A stretch of 64,000 nt of DNA from Pseudomonas citronellolis (GCF_900112375.1 NZ_FOLS01000004.1:1-64000), one strand, 5' to 3'. Positions 39,047 through 47,626 are shown, numbered from the stretch's first letter. Translations and numbers: made by a program. The notes: generated from the sequence alone by a model not told the origin.

Positions 39047-39865
39047 TCAATCCAGCGCGCGGGCCAGCTGGATCAGCTCGTCGCGCCAGGCCGCTGCCTT
39101 CGGCAGGGCCAGGAAGGAGCCGTTCAGGTAGTCCTCGCGGGCCTCGTAGGTGAAGGCTTCGCCACGCAGGTCCAGCACTTCGCCGCCGGCGCCCTCCAGC
39201 ACGCCCTGGGCCGCCGCGGTGTCCCACTGCGAGGTGGGCGCCAGGCGCGGGTAGCAGTCGGCCGAGCCTTCGGCCAGCAGGCAGAATTTCAGCGAGCTGC
39301 CGATATTGGCCAGCTCCAGGTCGCCGAAGCGCTCGCCCAGGCCGGCCAGCAGGCGCTCCTGGGCCGGGCTGGAGTGGCGCTTGCTGGCCACCACGGTGAA
39401 GGCTTCGGCGGGCGCGTTGCGCACGCTGATCGGTTCGACCGCGCCGCTCGCGTCCCGGCGCCAGGCGCCCAGGCCGGCGCCGCCGTAGTAGCAGCGGCCG
39501 GTAGCCGGAATGCCGACCACGCCGAACAGCACCTTGCCGTGCTCGATGAGGGCGACGTTGACGGTGAATTCCTCGCTGCCGGCGATGAATTCCTTGGTGC
39601 CGTCCAGCGGGTCGACCAGCCACCAGCGCGACCATTGGCGGCGCTCGGCCAGGGCGATGGCGCAATCCTCCTCGGACAGCACCGGCACCTCCGGCACCAG
39701 CGCCCGCAGGCCTTCTTCCAGCACGCGGTGGGCGGCCAGGTCGGCGGCGGTCACCGGCGAGGCGTCGGCCTTCTCGTCCACTTTCAGTTCGCTGCGCCAG
39801 AACGGCAGTATGACTTCGCCGGCACGCTGCGCCAGCGCCACGACGGATGGAATCAGGTCTTGCAT
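39047..39865 (-). CDS. cysQ: 3'(2'),5'-bisphosphate nucleotidase CysQ
   Basis: CysQ is a Mg-dependent, Li-sensitive phosphatase that removes 3'-phosphoadenosine 5'-phosphate during sulfate assimilation. The 272-residue product (start at 39865, MQDLIPSV) has the inositol-monophosphatase-fold metal motifs SEED, DPLDGTKEF and QWDTAAAQGVLEGAGG. Its start overlaps the nudE stop by one base, so the two are cotranscribed. Confidence 0.95.
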   Translation of the reverse strand: MQDLIPSVVALAQRAGEVILPFWRSELKVDEKADASPVTAADLAAHRVLEEGLRALVPEVPVLSEEDCAIALAERRQWSRWWLVDPLDGTKEFIAGSEEFTVNVALIEHGKVLFGVVGIPATGRCYYGGAGLGAWRRDASGAVEPISVRNAPAEAFTVVASKRHSSPAQERLLAGLGERFGDLELANIGSSLKFCLLAEGSADCYPRLAPTSQWDTAAAQGVLEGAGGEVLDLRGEAFTYEAREDYLNGSFLALPKAAAWRDELIQLARALD

Positions 39866-40431
39866 CAGAGCTGCAGCTCCCCACGCTGGATCAGGATGTC
39901 GCGCACCAGGTACAGCGCGGCCAGGGCGCGGCCTTCGCTGAAGGCGGCGTTCTGCGCCAGACTGGACAGCTCGCGCAGGTTGATGCGGTCCACCCGCAGC
40001 GGCTCGGGTTCGTCGCCCGGCAGGCTTTCGGCGTAGAGGTCGCGGGCCAGCACCACCTGGATGCGCTGGCTCATGTAGCCCGGCGACAGCGACAGCTCGG
40101 TGATGTACTCCAACTGCCCGGCGCCGTAGCCGGCTTCTTCCTTCAGCTCGCGGTTGGCCGCGGCCAGCACGTCCTCGCCCGGTTCCACCAGGCCCTTGGG
40201 CAGCGACAGCTGGTATTCGTCGACGCCGGCGCAGTATTCCTCCACCAGCACGGCGTGCTCGGCGTCCAGCAGCGCCACCACCATCACCGCGCCATAACCC
40301 TGGCCTTTGCCCACCAGGCGCTCGTAGGTCCGCTCGACGCCGTTGGCGAAGCGCAACTGCAGCTCTTCGACTGCGAACAGGCGGCTCTTGGCGACGATCT
40401 CGCGGGCGAGCACCTCGGGTTTCTGACGCAT
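39865..40431 (-). CDS. nudE: ADP-compounds hydrolase NudE
   Basis: NudE is a Nudix hydrolase acting on ADP-ribose, Ap3A and NADH-type substrates. The 188-residue protein has an intact Nudix box: Gly in PKGLVEPGED, then RELKEEAGYG near residues 113-122. YELQL-type flanking strands and LSPGYMSQRI match the NudE subgroup. It is upstream of and coupled to cysQ, and divergent from yrfG. Confidence 0.95.
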   Translation of the reverse strand: MRQKPEVLAREIVAKSRLFAVEELQLRFANGVERTYERLVGKGQGYGAVMVVALLDAEHAVLVEEYCAGVDEYQLSLPKGLVEPGEDVLAAANRELKEEAGYGAGQLEYITELSLSPGYMSQRIQVVLARDLYAESLPGDEPEPLRVDRINLRELSSLAQNAAFSEGRALAALYLVRDILIQRGELQL

Positions 40432-40545
40432 GGGACGACTCCTGGGGCGGGTCCGGGTGGGCTATGATACCCGCCTTTTCCGATAATCCGTGCCGATCCT
40501 TGCGCCTCGATGGCGACAGGACGGCACTTCGCAACAGGGCAGAAC

Positions 40546-41208
40546 ATGCCACGCCTGGACTGGGCCGGGATCGACAGCGTCTTGCTGGACATGGACGGCA
40601 CCCTTCTCGACCTGCACTTCGACAACCATTTCTGGCTCGAGCACCTGCCGCAGCGCTATGCCGAGCACCACGGCATCAGCCGCGAGCAGGCCGACGCAGA
40701 GCTGTTGCCGCTGTTCCGCGACAACGCCGGGCAGCTCAACTGGTATTGCCTGGACTTCTGGAGCCGCGAACTGAAGCTGCCGGTCCGCGACCTCAAGCGC
40801 GAGGTCGCGCACCTGATCGCCCTGCGCCCGGACGCCGACACCTTCCTCGCCGCATTGCGCCGCGCCGGCAAGCGCGTGGCGCTGATCACCAACGCGCACC
40901 GCGATTCGCTGTCGCTGAAGCTGGAGCGGGTGGAGCTGGCGCCCTGGTTCGACCGCCTGATCAGCTCCCACGACTACGGTTTCCCCAAGGAAGACCAGCA
41001 GTTCTGGCAGGCCCTGCGCGCCGACTTCGGCTTCGAGCCGGCGCGCAGCCTGTTCATCGACGACAGCCTGCCGATCCTGCGCAGCGCCCGCGCCTTCGGC
41101 GTGGCCCACCTGCTGGCGGTACGCCAGCCGGACAGCCGCCAGGGGGCGAAGGACACGGCGGAATTCGCGGCGGTGGAAGACTACCGCAGCCTGATCGAGG
41201 ACCTGTAG
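40546..41208 (+). CDS. yrfG: YrfG-type HAD hydrolase (GMP/IMP nucleotidase)
   Basis: A 220-residue HAD-superfamily phosphatase. Motif I is LLDMDGTLLD (Asp15, Asp17), motif II is ALITNAH, the lysine is in SHDYGFPKEDQQFW, and motif IV is SLFIDDSLPIL. The family removes phosphate from purine mononucleotides in E. coli. The start at 40546 (MPRLDWAGID) is preferred over an ATG 12 codons upstream, because DMDGT then sits at the usual distance. Its TAG stop is part of a dispersed palindrome. Confidence 0.9.
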   Translation: MPRLDWAGIDSVLLDMDGTLLDLHFDNHFWLEHLPQRYAEHHGISREQADAELLPLFRDNAGQLNWYCLDFWSRELKLPVRDLKREVAHLIALRPDADTFLAALRRAGKRVALITNAHRDSLSLKLERVELAPWFDRLISSHDYGFPKEDQQFWQALRADFGFEPARSLFIDDSLPILRSARAFGVAHLLAVRQPDSRQGAKDTAEFAAVEDYRSLIEDL

Positions 41209-41251
41209 GAGCGGGCCCTGCCCGCGAATCGCGCGCAAGGCGCGCTCCTAC
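41205..41251. repeat. family D palindrome supplying the yrfG stop codon
   Basis: GTAGGAGCGGGCCCTGCCCG begins at 41205. The TAG at 41206-41208 is the in-frame stop of yrfG, so the repeat overlaps the end of the coding sequence. Confidence 0.85.
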
Positions 41252-41277
41252 AAGGGAGGCCTGGTGTCAGAGTCTCT

Positions 41278-41352
41278 GGATCCCCGCGTTCGCGGGGACG
41301 ACGTCGGAAAATACGAATCTTGATCCCGTCGCTCCCGCGAACGCGGGAGCCC
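41278..41352. repeat. diverged copy of the cccgcgttcgcggg element
   Basis: ccccgcgttcgcggggacga at the left and ctcccgcgaacgcgggag at the right flank a centre with gacgtcggaaaatacga. This centre is the approximate inverse complement of the centre at 47471-47500. A family C half-arm follows at about 41353-41382. Confidence 0.75.
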
Positions 41353-41395
41353 AGAGGCTATCGCGGATAAATCCGCTCCTACGGGTGCTGTAGCC

Positions 41396-41833
41396 TTACT
41401 CCGGAATCCGCAGCACCTGCCCCGGGTAGATCTTGTCCGGGTGGCTGAGCATCGGCTTGTTGGCCTCGAAAATCTTCATGTAGGCATTGGCGTTGCCGTA
41501 CTCGGCCTTGGCGATGGCGCTCAGGGTGTCGCCCTTCTTCACCGTCACGAAGCGCGCCGCCGGCGCCGCCTGGGGCACGCTGATGCTGTCCTCGACGCCG
41601 GCCACGCCCTCGACGTTGCCCAGGGCCAGGAGAATCTTCTCCTTCTCTTCCTGGCTGGCCGCCTCGCCGCTGACGATCACCTTGTCGCCCTCGACGCTGA
41701 CCTGAATGTTCGGGTTGCCCAGGCCGACCTTGGCCACGTGCTCCTTCAGCGAATCGGCGGCCTGCGCCTTGTCGCCCAGCAGGCCGCCCAGCAGTTTCTC
41801 ACCGGCTTCCTTAACGAATGACAGAATGCCCAT
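41396..41833 (-). CDS. BON-LysM protein (YgaU/Kbp-like)
   Basis: A 145-residue cytosolic protein with an N-terminal helical segment (MGILSFVKEAGEKL), a BON domain near residues 20-85 (VSVEGDKVIVSGEA) and a C-terminal LysM domain near 93-145 (VTVKKGDTLSAIAKAEYG to PGQVLRIPE). It matches E. coli YgaU/Kbp, a potassium-binding stress protein. The start at 41833 has an AAGGAGAAAGG ribosome-binding sequence. There is no signal peptide, as in Kbp. Confidence 0.9.
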   Translation of the reverse strand: MGILSFVKEAGEKLLGGLLGDKAQAADSLKEHVAKVGLGNPNIQVSVEGDKVIVSGEAASQEEKEKILLALGNVEGVAGVEDSISVPQAAPAARFVTVKKGDTLSAIAKAEYGNANAYMKIFEANKPMLSHPDKIYPGQVLRIPE

Positions 41834-42075
41834 GTCCTTTCTCCTTGCGGTTACGGTTTCCAGCGGCCAGCTCCAGACCGGCCGCGCCGCCAGGAAGTCT
41901 AGACGCCACCCGGGGAGACAACGATAGGAGTTGTCCGAAAGCCGGCGGCAACCGACGGAACGCCCCGCCCAGCCTCGTGATAGACGCCATCGATCACGGC
42001 ATAGGCGCTGCCGATTGGACACCCTCGGCCCCCAGGCTTAGGCTGGGGCCATTATTCGAATACAGTGCCCACCCC

Positions 42076-42918
42076 ATGCCTTGCCAGCCAGATCGCCCGG
42101 CGCCCGCGGATGCCGCAGCCGAGGGCGCCTACGCCTATGCCGAACTGGGCAGCGGGCCCGCTTCCGGCAGCGCCGTGCTGGCCGAGGAAGTGGCCCTGGC
42201 CATCGCCTACAACGGCCTGAGCCAGGCCGTGATGATGGCCTCGCCCGGCGACCTCGAGGATTTCGTCCGCGGCTTCAGCCTGAGCGCCGGCCTGGTCGAG
42301 TCCATCGACGACATCTATGACATCCGCCTGAAGCGCCTCGCCGACGCCATCAGCGTCGACGTGCAGATCACCAACCGCGCCTTCTGGGCGCTCAAGCGCC
42401 TGCGCCGGCGCCTGGCCGGCACCAGCGGCTGCGGCCTGTGCGGCGTGGAGGCGCTGGAACAGGCGCTGCCCGAACTGCGCCCACTGGAGCCGGCGCCGCT
42501 GCCGCCGGCGGCCCACCTGCAGGGCCTGCGCCAGCGCATCGACCAGGCGCAGAGCCTGGCGCAACGCAGCGGCGCACTGCACGCGGCGCTGTATGTCGAC
42601 GACACCGGCAGCATCGTCCTGTGCCGCGAGGACATCGGCCGGCACAACGCCCTGGACAAACTGATAGGCGCGCTCAAGCAGCAACGCCTGGACTGCCGCG
42701 AGGGCTTCGCGGTGGTCACCAGCCGCTGCAGCCTGGAGCTGATTCAAAAGGCCGTGCGCGCCGGCATCGCCACCCTGGTCAGCCTGTCCGCGCCCAGCGC
42801 GCTCACCGTCGAGTGGGCGCGCGCGCACCGGCTGAACCTGGTCCACCTCCCCCACCACAACGCGCCGCGGGTCTACAGCCCGGCGCCGGCCTCCCACCGA
42901 CACCCGACATCCCGATGA
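42076..42918 (+). CDS. fdhD: FdhD, formate dehydrogenase accessory sulfurtransferase
   Basis: FdhD transfers sulfur from IscS to the molybdenum cofactor of formate dehydrogenase-like enzymes. The 280-residue product (ATG at 42076) has VALAIAYNGLSQAVMMASPGDLEDF, the redox CxxC as SGCGLCGVE, and EDIGRHNALDKLIG. It overlaps the following YdeP-type molybdoenzyme gene by four bases (ATGA), strong evidence that it matures that enzyme. Other in-frame starts upstream lack family similarity. Confidence 0.94.
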   Translation: MPCQPDRPAPADAAAEGAYAYAELGSGPASGSAVLAEEVALAIAYNGLSQAVMMASPGDLEDFVRGFSLSAGLVESIDDIYDIRLKRLADAISVDVQITNRAFWALKRLRRRLAGTSGCGLCGVEALEQALPELRPLEPAPLPPAAHLQGLRQRIDQAQSLAQRSGALHAALYVDDTGSIVLCREDIGRHNALDKLIGALKQQRLDCREGFAVVTSRCSLELIQKAVRAGIATLVSLSAPSALTVEWARAHRLNLVHLPHHNAPRVYSPAPASHRHPTSR

Positions 42919-45236
42919 GCCTGCAACCGATCAACCCCCGTTACCAACCCTACAAGGGCCCGGCAGCCGGCTGGGGCGCTCTGATCAGCGTCACGCGCTT
43001 CTGGCTGGACAGCAAGCAGCCGTTCAAGAACCTGCGCGCGCTGCTCAAGACCAACCAGAACGGCGGCTTCGACTGCCCCGGCTGCGCCTGGGGCGACTCC
43101 CCCGAGGACGGCCGGGTGAAGTTCTGCGAGAACGGCGCCAAGGCGGTGAACTGGGAAGCAACCAAGCGCCGCGTGGACGCCGCCTTCTTCGCCCGCCACA
43201 GCGTCAGCGCGCTGCGCGAGCAGAGCGACTACTGGCTGGAGTACCAGGGCCGGCTGACCGAGCCGATGCGCTACGACCGCGCCAGCGACCGCTACGTGCC
43301 GGTGAGCTGGGACGAGGCCTTCGCCCTGGTGGCCAAGCACCTGAACAGCCTGGAAAGCCCCGACCAGGCCGAGTTCTACACCTCCGGCCGGGCCAGCAAC
43401 GAGGCGGCCTTCCTCTACCAGCTGTTCGTCCGCGCCTTCGGCACCAACAACTTCCCGGACTGCTCGAACATGTGCCACGAGGCCAGCGGCGTGGCCCTGG
43501 GGCAAAGCGTCGGGGTCGGCAAGGGCACCGTCACCTTCGACGACTTCGAGCACGCCGACGCCATCTTCGTGTTCGGCCAGAACCCCGGCACCAACCACCC
43601 GCGCATGCTCGAACCACTGCGCGAGGCGGTGAAGCGCGGCGCCCAGGTGGTGGCCTTCAACCCGCTCAAGGAGCGCGGCCTGGAGCGCTTCCAGCACCCG
43701 CAGCACGCCCTGGAGATGCTGACCAACGGCTCCGAGCCGCTGAACACCGCGTTCTTCCGCCCCGCCCTGGGCGGCGACATGGCCGCCGTGCGCGGCATGG
43801 CCAAGTTCCTCCTGCAGTGGGAGCGCGAGGCCCAGGCCAAGGGCGAGCCGGCGGTGTTCGACCACGCCTTCATCGCCGAACACACCCATGGCGTCGAGGC
43901 CTACCTGGCCGAGCTGGACGCCACCGCCTGGGACGCCATCGAGCGCCAGTCGGGCCTGAGCCTGGCCGAGATCGAGACGGCGGCGACCATGTACCGCCGC
44001 GCCGAGCGCGTGATCATGTGCTGGGCCATGGGCCTGACGCAGCACCGCCATTCGGTGCCGACCCTCCAGGAAGTGGTCAACCTGCAGCTGCTGCGCGGCA
44101 ACATCGGCCGGCCCGGCGCCGGCCTGTGCCCGGTGCGTGGCCACAGCAACGTGCAGGGCGACCGCACCATGGGCATCAACGACCGGCCGCCGGCGGCGCT
44201 GCTCGATGCCCTGGAGAAACGCTTCGCCTTCCAGGTGCCGCGGCACAACGGCCACAACACCGTGGAAGCCATCAACGCCATGCTCGAAGGCAAGGCGCGG
44301 GCGTTCATCGGCCTGGGCGGCAACTTCGCCCAGGCCACCCCGGACAGCCCGCGCACCCACCGCGCCCTGGCGAGCTGCGCGCTGACCGTGCACATCAGCA
44401 CCAAGCTCAACCGCAGCCACCTGACCTGCGGCGAAGACGCTCTGATCCTGCCCTGCCTCGGCCGCACCGACGTCGACCGCCAGGCCGGCGGCCCGCAGGC
44501 GGTGACCGTGGAAGACTCCTTCAGCATGCTCCACGCCTCCTTTGGCCAGTTGGAGCCGCTTTCGGCGCAGATGCGCTCGGAACCGGCGATCATCGCCGGC
44601 ATGGCCAAGGCCACCCTGGGCAACCACCCGGTGGACTGGGACGCGCTGATCGCCGACTACGACCGCATCCGCGAGCTGATCGCCGACACCATCCCCGGCT
44701 TCGCCGGCTTCAACCAGCGGGTCAAGCACCCGGGCGGCTTCTACCTGGGCAACGCAGCCCGGGAGCGGCGCTGGAACACCGCCAGCGGCCTGGCCAACTT
44801 CAGCGCCGCGCCGCTGCCCGAGGACCTGCTGCCGGAGCAGGTGCGGCGCACCGGCGAGCGCCCGCACCTGATCCTCCAGACACTGCGCTCCCACGACCAG
44901 TACAACACCACCATCTACGGCCTGGACGACCGCTACCGCGGCGTGCGCGGCCAGCGCGAGGTGGTCTTCGCCAACGAGGCGGACATCCGCCGGCTGGGCT
45001 TCGAGCCCGGGCAGAAGGTGGACATGGTTTCCCTGTGGGACGATGGCGTGGAACGGCGGGTCAGCGGCTTCACCCTGCTGGCGTTCGACGTCCCGGAGGG
45101 CCAGGCGGCCGCCTACTACCCGGAGACCAACCCGCTGGTGCCGCTGGAAAGCCACGGCGAAGGCAGCTTCACCCCAACCTCGAAGTTCGTCGCGGTGCGC
45201 CTGGAAAACGCCCGGGACGACGGCCGCATCTTCTGA
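42915..45236 (+). CDS. FdhF/YdeP family molybdopterin oxidoreductase
   Basis: A 773-residue bis-MGD enzyme of the FdhF/YdeP family. N-terminal cysteines 54, 57 and 71 (CPGC ... FC) suggest an Fe-S site with non-classical spacing. The Mo-ligand residue is Cys187 in DCSNMCHEASG, at the position of selenocysteine in E. coli FdhF. GQNPGTNHPRM and the C-terminal MopB-type domain (HDQYNTTIYGLDDRYRG) follow. There is no signal peptide or partner subunit beyond fdhD. E. coli YdeP is linked to acid resistance; the substrate is unknown, and formate is plausible but unproven. Confidence 0.9.
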   Translation: MSLQPINPRYQPYKGPAAGWGALISVTRFWLDSKQPFKNLRALLKTNQNGGFDCPGCAWGDSPEDGRVKFCENGAKAVNWEATKRRVDAAFFARHSVSALREQSDYWLEYQGRLTEPMRYDRASDRYVPVSWDEAFALVAKHLNSLESPDQAEFYTSGRASNEAAFLYQLFVRAFGTNNFPDCSNMCHEASGVALGQSVGVGKGTVTFDDFEHADAIFVFGQNPGTNHPRMLEPLREAVKRGAQVVAFNPLKERGLERFQHPQHALEMLTNGSEPLNTAFFRPALGGDMAAVRGMAKFLLQWEREAQAKGEPAVFDHAFIAEHTHGVEAYLAELDATAWDAIERQSGLSLAEIETAATMYRRAERVIMCWAMGLTQHRHSVPTLQEVVNLQLLRGNIGRPGAGLCPVRGHSNVQGDRTMGINDRPPAALLDALEKRFAFQVPRHNGHNTVEAINAMLEGKARAFIGLGGNFAQATPDSPRTHRALASCALTVHISTKLNRSHLTCGEDALILPCLGRTDVDRQAGGPQAVTVEDSFSMLHASFGQLEPLSAQMRSEPAIIAGMAKATLGNHPVDWDALIADYDRIRELIADTIPGFAGFNQRVKHPGGFYLGNAARERRWNTASGLANFSAAPLPEDLLPEQVRRTGERPHLILQTLRSHDQYNTTIYGLDDRYRGVRGQREVVFANEADIRRLGFEPGQKVDMVSLWDDGVERRVSGFTLLAFDVPEGQAAAYYPETNPLVPLESHGEGSFTPTSKFVAVRLENARDDGRIF

Positions 45237-45569
45237 GGCTGCTCGGGCGTACGACCTCGAATGGTTGTACGCTCGGGTCATTCATCCGGAAAATTCAACG
45301 GGAAAGGGCCGAGGCCGGTCCAAGGAATCGGCTTTCGCCTTTTTCCTCATCGTGTGAAATGCCATCATTGCAACAGCATTTTGTGAGAAAAACACGCGAA
45401 TTTCATACCCTCGGAATGTCATTCTGACAGCCCGAAATAGAAAAAGTTCTGTTCTTAAATCATATACTTGCGTTTTTTGATGAAAGTCGCGTCACTCGTC
45501 GGCAGAGGCTTGTAAGCGCCTTCGTACAACAGCAGCATCGGCGCCAACATCCACACAGAGAACCTCTCT
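45237..45569. other. A+T-richer intergenic region upstream of the glycine-zipper genes
   Basis: 333 bp with no gene. Base composition is clearly richer in A and T than its surroundings from about 45340 to 45490. It holds a possible terminator at the left and a TATACT at 45463-45468 without a good -35. It may be the regulatory region of the downstream gene. Confidence 0.55.
45302..45344 (+). terminator. possible terminator of the fdhD-ydeP unit
   Basis: GAAAG-gg-CCGA and TCGGCTTTC can pair (nine pairs, one two-base bulge), followed by gcc and five Ts. The loop is large, so this is tentative. Confidence 0.4.
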
Positions 45570-46058
45570 ATGAAGTACTCCTCGATGCTCCTGTTGTCTC
45601 TTGCGCTGGTCGGTGGTTCCGCCTTCGCGGACGGCGACACCCGTGCCGGCGTCGGTGGCGCCCTGGGCGGGGTATTGGGTACCGTCGTCGGCCAGGCGGT
45701 CGGCGGCAGCACCGGCGCAGCCATTGGCGCCGGTGTCGGTGGCGCGGCCGGCGGCGCGGTCGGCGCCCGCCGCGGCAACAAGACCGAAGCGGCCATCGGC
45801 GGCGGCCTCGGCGCGGCCGGCGGCCAGGTCATCGGCAACAAGATCGGCGGCAGCACCGGCGGCCTGATCGGCGCGGCCCTGGGCGGCGGCGGCGGTGGCG
45901 CCCTGGGCAACCACTATGCCGACAGCAACCGCCACGACGATGACGACGACTACCGCGGCTACCGCCGCGCCCGCTACGACGACCGTCGCCACTGGCATGA
46001 CAATGGCCGTCATCGCGGCTGGTACAAGCACCATCGCCGCCACAAGCACTGGGATTGA
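45570..46058 (+). CDS. glycine-zipper secreted protein 1
   Basis: A 162-residue exported protein with a signal peptide cleaved near SAFA (residue 20). A glycine-zipper membrane region follows (residues 25-115), built from two repeats of GGSTGAAIGAGVGGA type linked by NKTEAAIGGGLGAAGG. The C-terminus is rich in Asp, His, Arg and Tyr. Such proteins insert in the outer membrane or form oligomers; no function is known. It is a tandem paralogue of the next gene, separated by a strong terminator, so the two are probably expressed independently. Confidence 0.85.
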   Translation: MKYSSMLLLSLALVGGSAFADGDTRAGVGGALGGVLGTVVGQAVGGSTGAAIGAGVGGAAGGAVGARRGNKTEAAIGGGLGAAGGQVIGNKIGGSTGGLIGAALGGGGGGALGNHYADSNRHDDDDDYRGYRRARYDDRRHWHDNGRHRGWYKHHRRHKHWD

Positions 46059-46095
46059 CCCAGGGCAGGCGCCCCACGATAAACCCCGCAGCTCA

Positions 46096-46122
46096 GCCGG
46101 ACACGCTTGTCCGGCTGTTTTG
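46096..46122 (+). terminator. intrinsic terminator between the glycine-zipper genes
   Basis: AGCCGGACA and TGTCCGGCT form a perfect nine-bp stem with loop cgct, followed by gTTTT. Confidence 0.9.
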
Positions 46123-46169
46123 CGTTCGGAACAATGCTTCCAACTCTCTCCCCTCTCAAAGGTTCGAAC

Positions 46170-46589
46170 ATGCGCAAGACTCTCTCGGCCCTGGCCCTCG
46201 GCCTGGTCGCCAGCCAGTACGCCCTGGCCGGCGACAACACCAACGCGGCGGTCGGTAGCGGCCTGGGCGGCGCCCTGGGCAACGTCGTCGGCGGCGCTCT
46301 GGGCGGCAGCACCGGCGCGGCCATCGGCGCCGGCGTCGGCGGTGCGGCCGGCGGCGCCATGGGCGCCAAGGACGGCAAGAAGACCGAGGCCGCCATCGGC
46401 GGTGGCCTGGGCGCGGCCGGCGGCTCGGTGCTGGGCAACAAGGTCGGCGGCTCCACCGGCGCAGCCATCGGCGCCGGCCTGGGCGGCGCTGCCGGCGGCG
46501 CGGTGGGCAGCTCGCTGGCCGATGACAAGGATCATCACGACAGCGGCCACAAGCACAAACACAAGCGCCGGCACAAACATCGCGACTGA
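46170..46589 (+). CDS. glycine-zipper secreted protein 2
   Basis: A 139-residue paralogue of the previous protein. The signal peptide ends near YALAG (residue 21), the same duplicated glycine-zipper core covers residues 25-115, and the tail is short and rich in His and Lys. Long identical stretches (STGAAIGAGVGGAAGG, TEAAIGGGLGAAGG) indicate tandem duplication. The start at 46170 (MRKTLSAL) is fixed by the signal peptide. It has its own strong terminator. The His-rich tail suggests metal binding, as an inference. Confidence 0.85.
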   Translation: MRKTLSALALGLVASQYALAGDNTNAAVGSGLGGALGNVVGGALGGSTGAAIGAGVGGAAGGAMGAKDGKKTEAAIGGGLGAAGGSVLGNKVGGSTGAAIGAGLGGAAGGAVGSSLADDKDHHDSGHKHKHKRRHKHRD

Positions 46590-46611
46590 GCCTTCGGTCG
46601 CACAGCAAGAC

Positions 46612-46647
46612 AAAACGCCGTTTCCCCCTAGAGGAAACGGCGTTTTT
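46612..46647 (+). terminator. intrinsic terminator of glycine-zipper gene 2
   Basis: AAAACGCCGTTTCC and GGAAACGGCGTTTT form a perfect 14-bp stem with a seven-base loop and a T-run. It would also terminate leftward transcription. Confidence 0.95.
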
Positions 46648-46671
46648 CATGGCACAGGGCGAACACGCCCG

Positions 46672-46697
46672 TAGGAGCGAGCTTGCTCGCGAACCCG
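46672..46697. repeat. family A palindrome, single unit
   Basis: gtaggagcgagcttgctcgc without the distal inverse arm. Confidence 0.8.
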
Positions 46698-46797
46698 CCC
46701 CGCTCCCGTCATCCCGCAGGAAGAGATGCCGAACAAGCCCCTGCACAGCGCCCGGCTGGTATAGGCTTCCTGGCTCACCGGCGCCAAGGAACAACCC

Positions 46798-47166
46798 GTG
46801 AAAGCCATCGCCGCCTTGCTCCGTCCTGTCCTCTGCCTGCTGGCTTTGCCCTCCGCCCAGGCGGCCAATTGGCAGGTCTGCCGCCTGGAGGTGGAAATCA
46901 GCGGCATACGCACACAGCCCTACCCCGGGCTGCGCGCCCGCGTGCTGCAGACCCGGGCGCAGCCGGCCAATGCCGAGTGCCCGCCCCCAGGCCAGTTGAT
47001 CGAGTTTGAACCGGAGAGCCCCGACTACCAGAGCATGGTGCCGCGCAAGCAATGGCCGAAGCCGGGGCAGCGCATCCGCATGCGCTACCAGTACCTGGAC
47101 GGCACGTGCAAGAACGACGGCAACCCCAAACCCTGCCGCATCCGCCACTACCCGCTGGGTTGGTAG
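46798..47166 (+). CDS. small secreted hypothetical protein, GTG start
   Basis: A 122-residue protein with a clear signal peptide (MKAIAALLRPVLCLLALPSAQA, cut near residue 22) and four cysteines in the mature part, which could form two disulfides. The start is GTG at 46798 behind AAGGAAC; no ATG gives a signal sequence. No family is recognised. The mature protein is basic and small. The function is unknown. Confidence 0.72.
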   Translation: MKAIAALLRPVLCLLALPSAQAANWQVCRLEVEISGIRTQPYPGLRARVLQTRAQPANAECPPPGQLIEFEPESPDYQSMVPRKQWPKPGQRIRMRYQYLDGTCKNDGNPKPCRIRHYPLGW

Positions 47167-47186
47167 GGCCTCGGCCCACCGGCATC

Positions 47187-47223
47187 GTGGTGATGGGTAT
47201 CGCTTCGCTCAACCCATCCTACG
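47187..47223. repeat. partial family B palindrome
   Basis: Only the right-hand half is present: gatgggtatcgcttcgctc followed by aacccatcctac. Confidence 0.75.
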
Positions 47224-47259
47224 GGGGTGCTCCTTGCAGGCCGCGCCGAGGCGCTCTTC

Positions 47260-47326
47260 GTAGGAGCGAGCTTGCTCGCGAACAGACTCCGCAGCGGGGC
47301 ATGTTCGCGAGCAAGCTCGCTCCTAC
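47260..47326. repeat. dispersed palindrome, family A
   Basis: Full copy with both arms. Only the spacer differs from 13000-13066. Confidence 0.87.
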
Positions 47327-47370
47327 GAAAGGCCGTGTTCACCTGTAACGGGCCGCGTGGCCGTTCCCCT

Positions 47371-47416
47371 ATAGGAGCGCGCCCTGCGCGCGAATCGCGG
47401 GCAGGGCCCGCTCCTA
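47371..47416. repeat. dispersed palindrome, family D
   Basis: Nearly identical to 12931-12976. Confidence 0.85.
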
Positions 47417-47449
47417 CAGGTCTTCCGCACGTCACGGAGTTGTCTATTG

Positions 47450-47515
47450 GGTTCCCGCGTTCGCGGGAATGACGGGGTAAGAATCGTATTTTCCGACGTC
47501 ATTCCCGCGAACGCG
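47450..47515. repeat. inverted pair of cccgcgttcgcggg units
   Basis: ttcccgcgttcgcgggaatg (47450 onward) and attcccgcgaacgcggga (47501 onward) are inverse copies around a 30-base centre. The right unit is shared with the 74-bp repeat. Confidence 0.85.
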
Positions 47516-47570
47516 GGACGCGGCTCCATCGCGAACAGCGCTTGCGCTGGCCCGAAGGGGAATAACCCAG
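47497..47570 (-). repeat. 74-bp dispersed repeat, copy 2
   Basis: Exact inverse complement of 30-103. Confidence 0.92.
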
Positions 47571-47578
47571 AAAACAAC

Positions 47579-47626
47579 GTAGGAGCGGACTCCGTCCGCG
47601 ATTTCGCGCGCAGGGCGCGCTCCTAC
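47579..47626. repeat. C/D hybrid palindrome
   Basis: The left arm gtaggagcggactccgtccg is family C-like and the right arm gcagggcgcgctcctac is family D-like. Confidence 0.78.

Noticed and set aside
42915-45236. Selenocysteine-encoding formate dehydrogenase
   Set aside because: The position corresponding to selenocysteine is a normal Cys codon, and there is no in-frame TGA.
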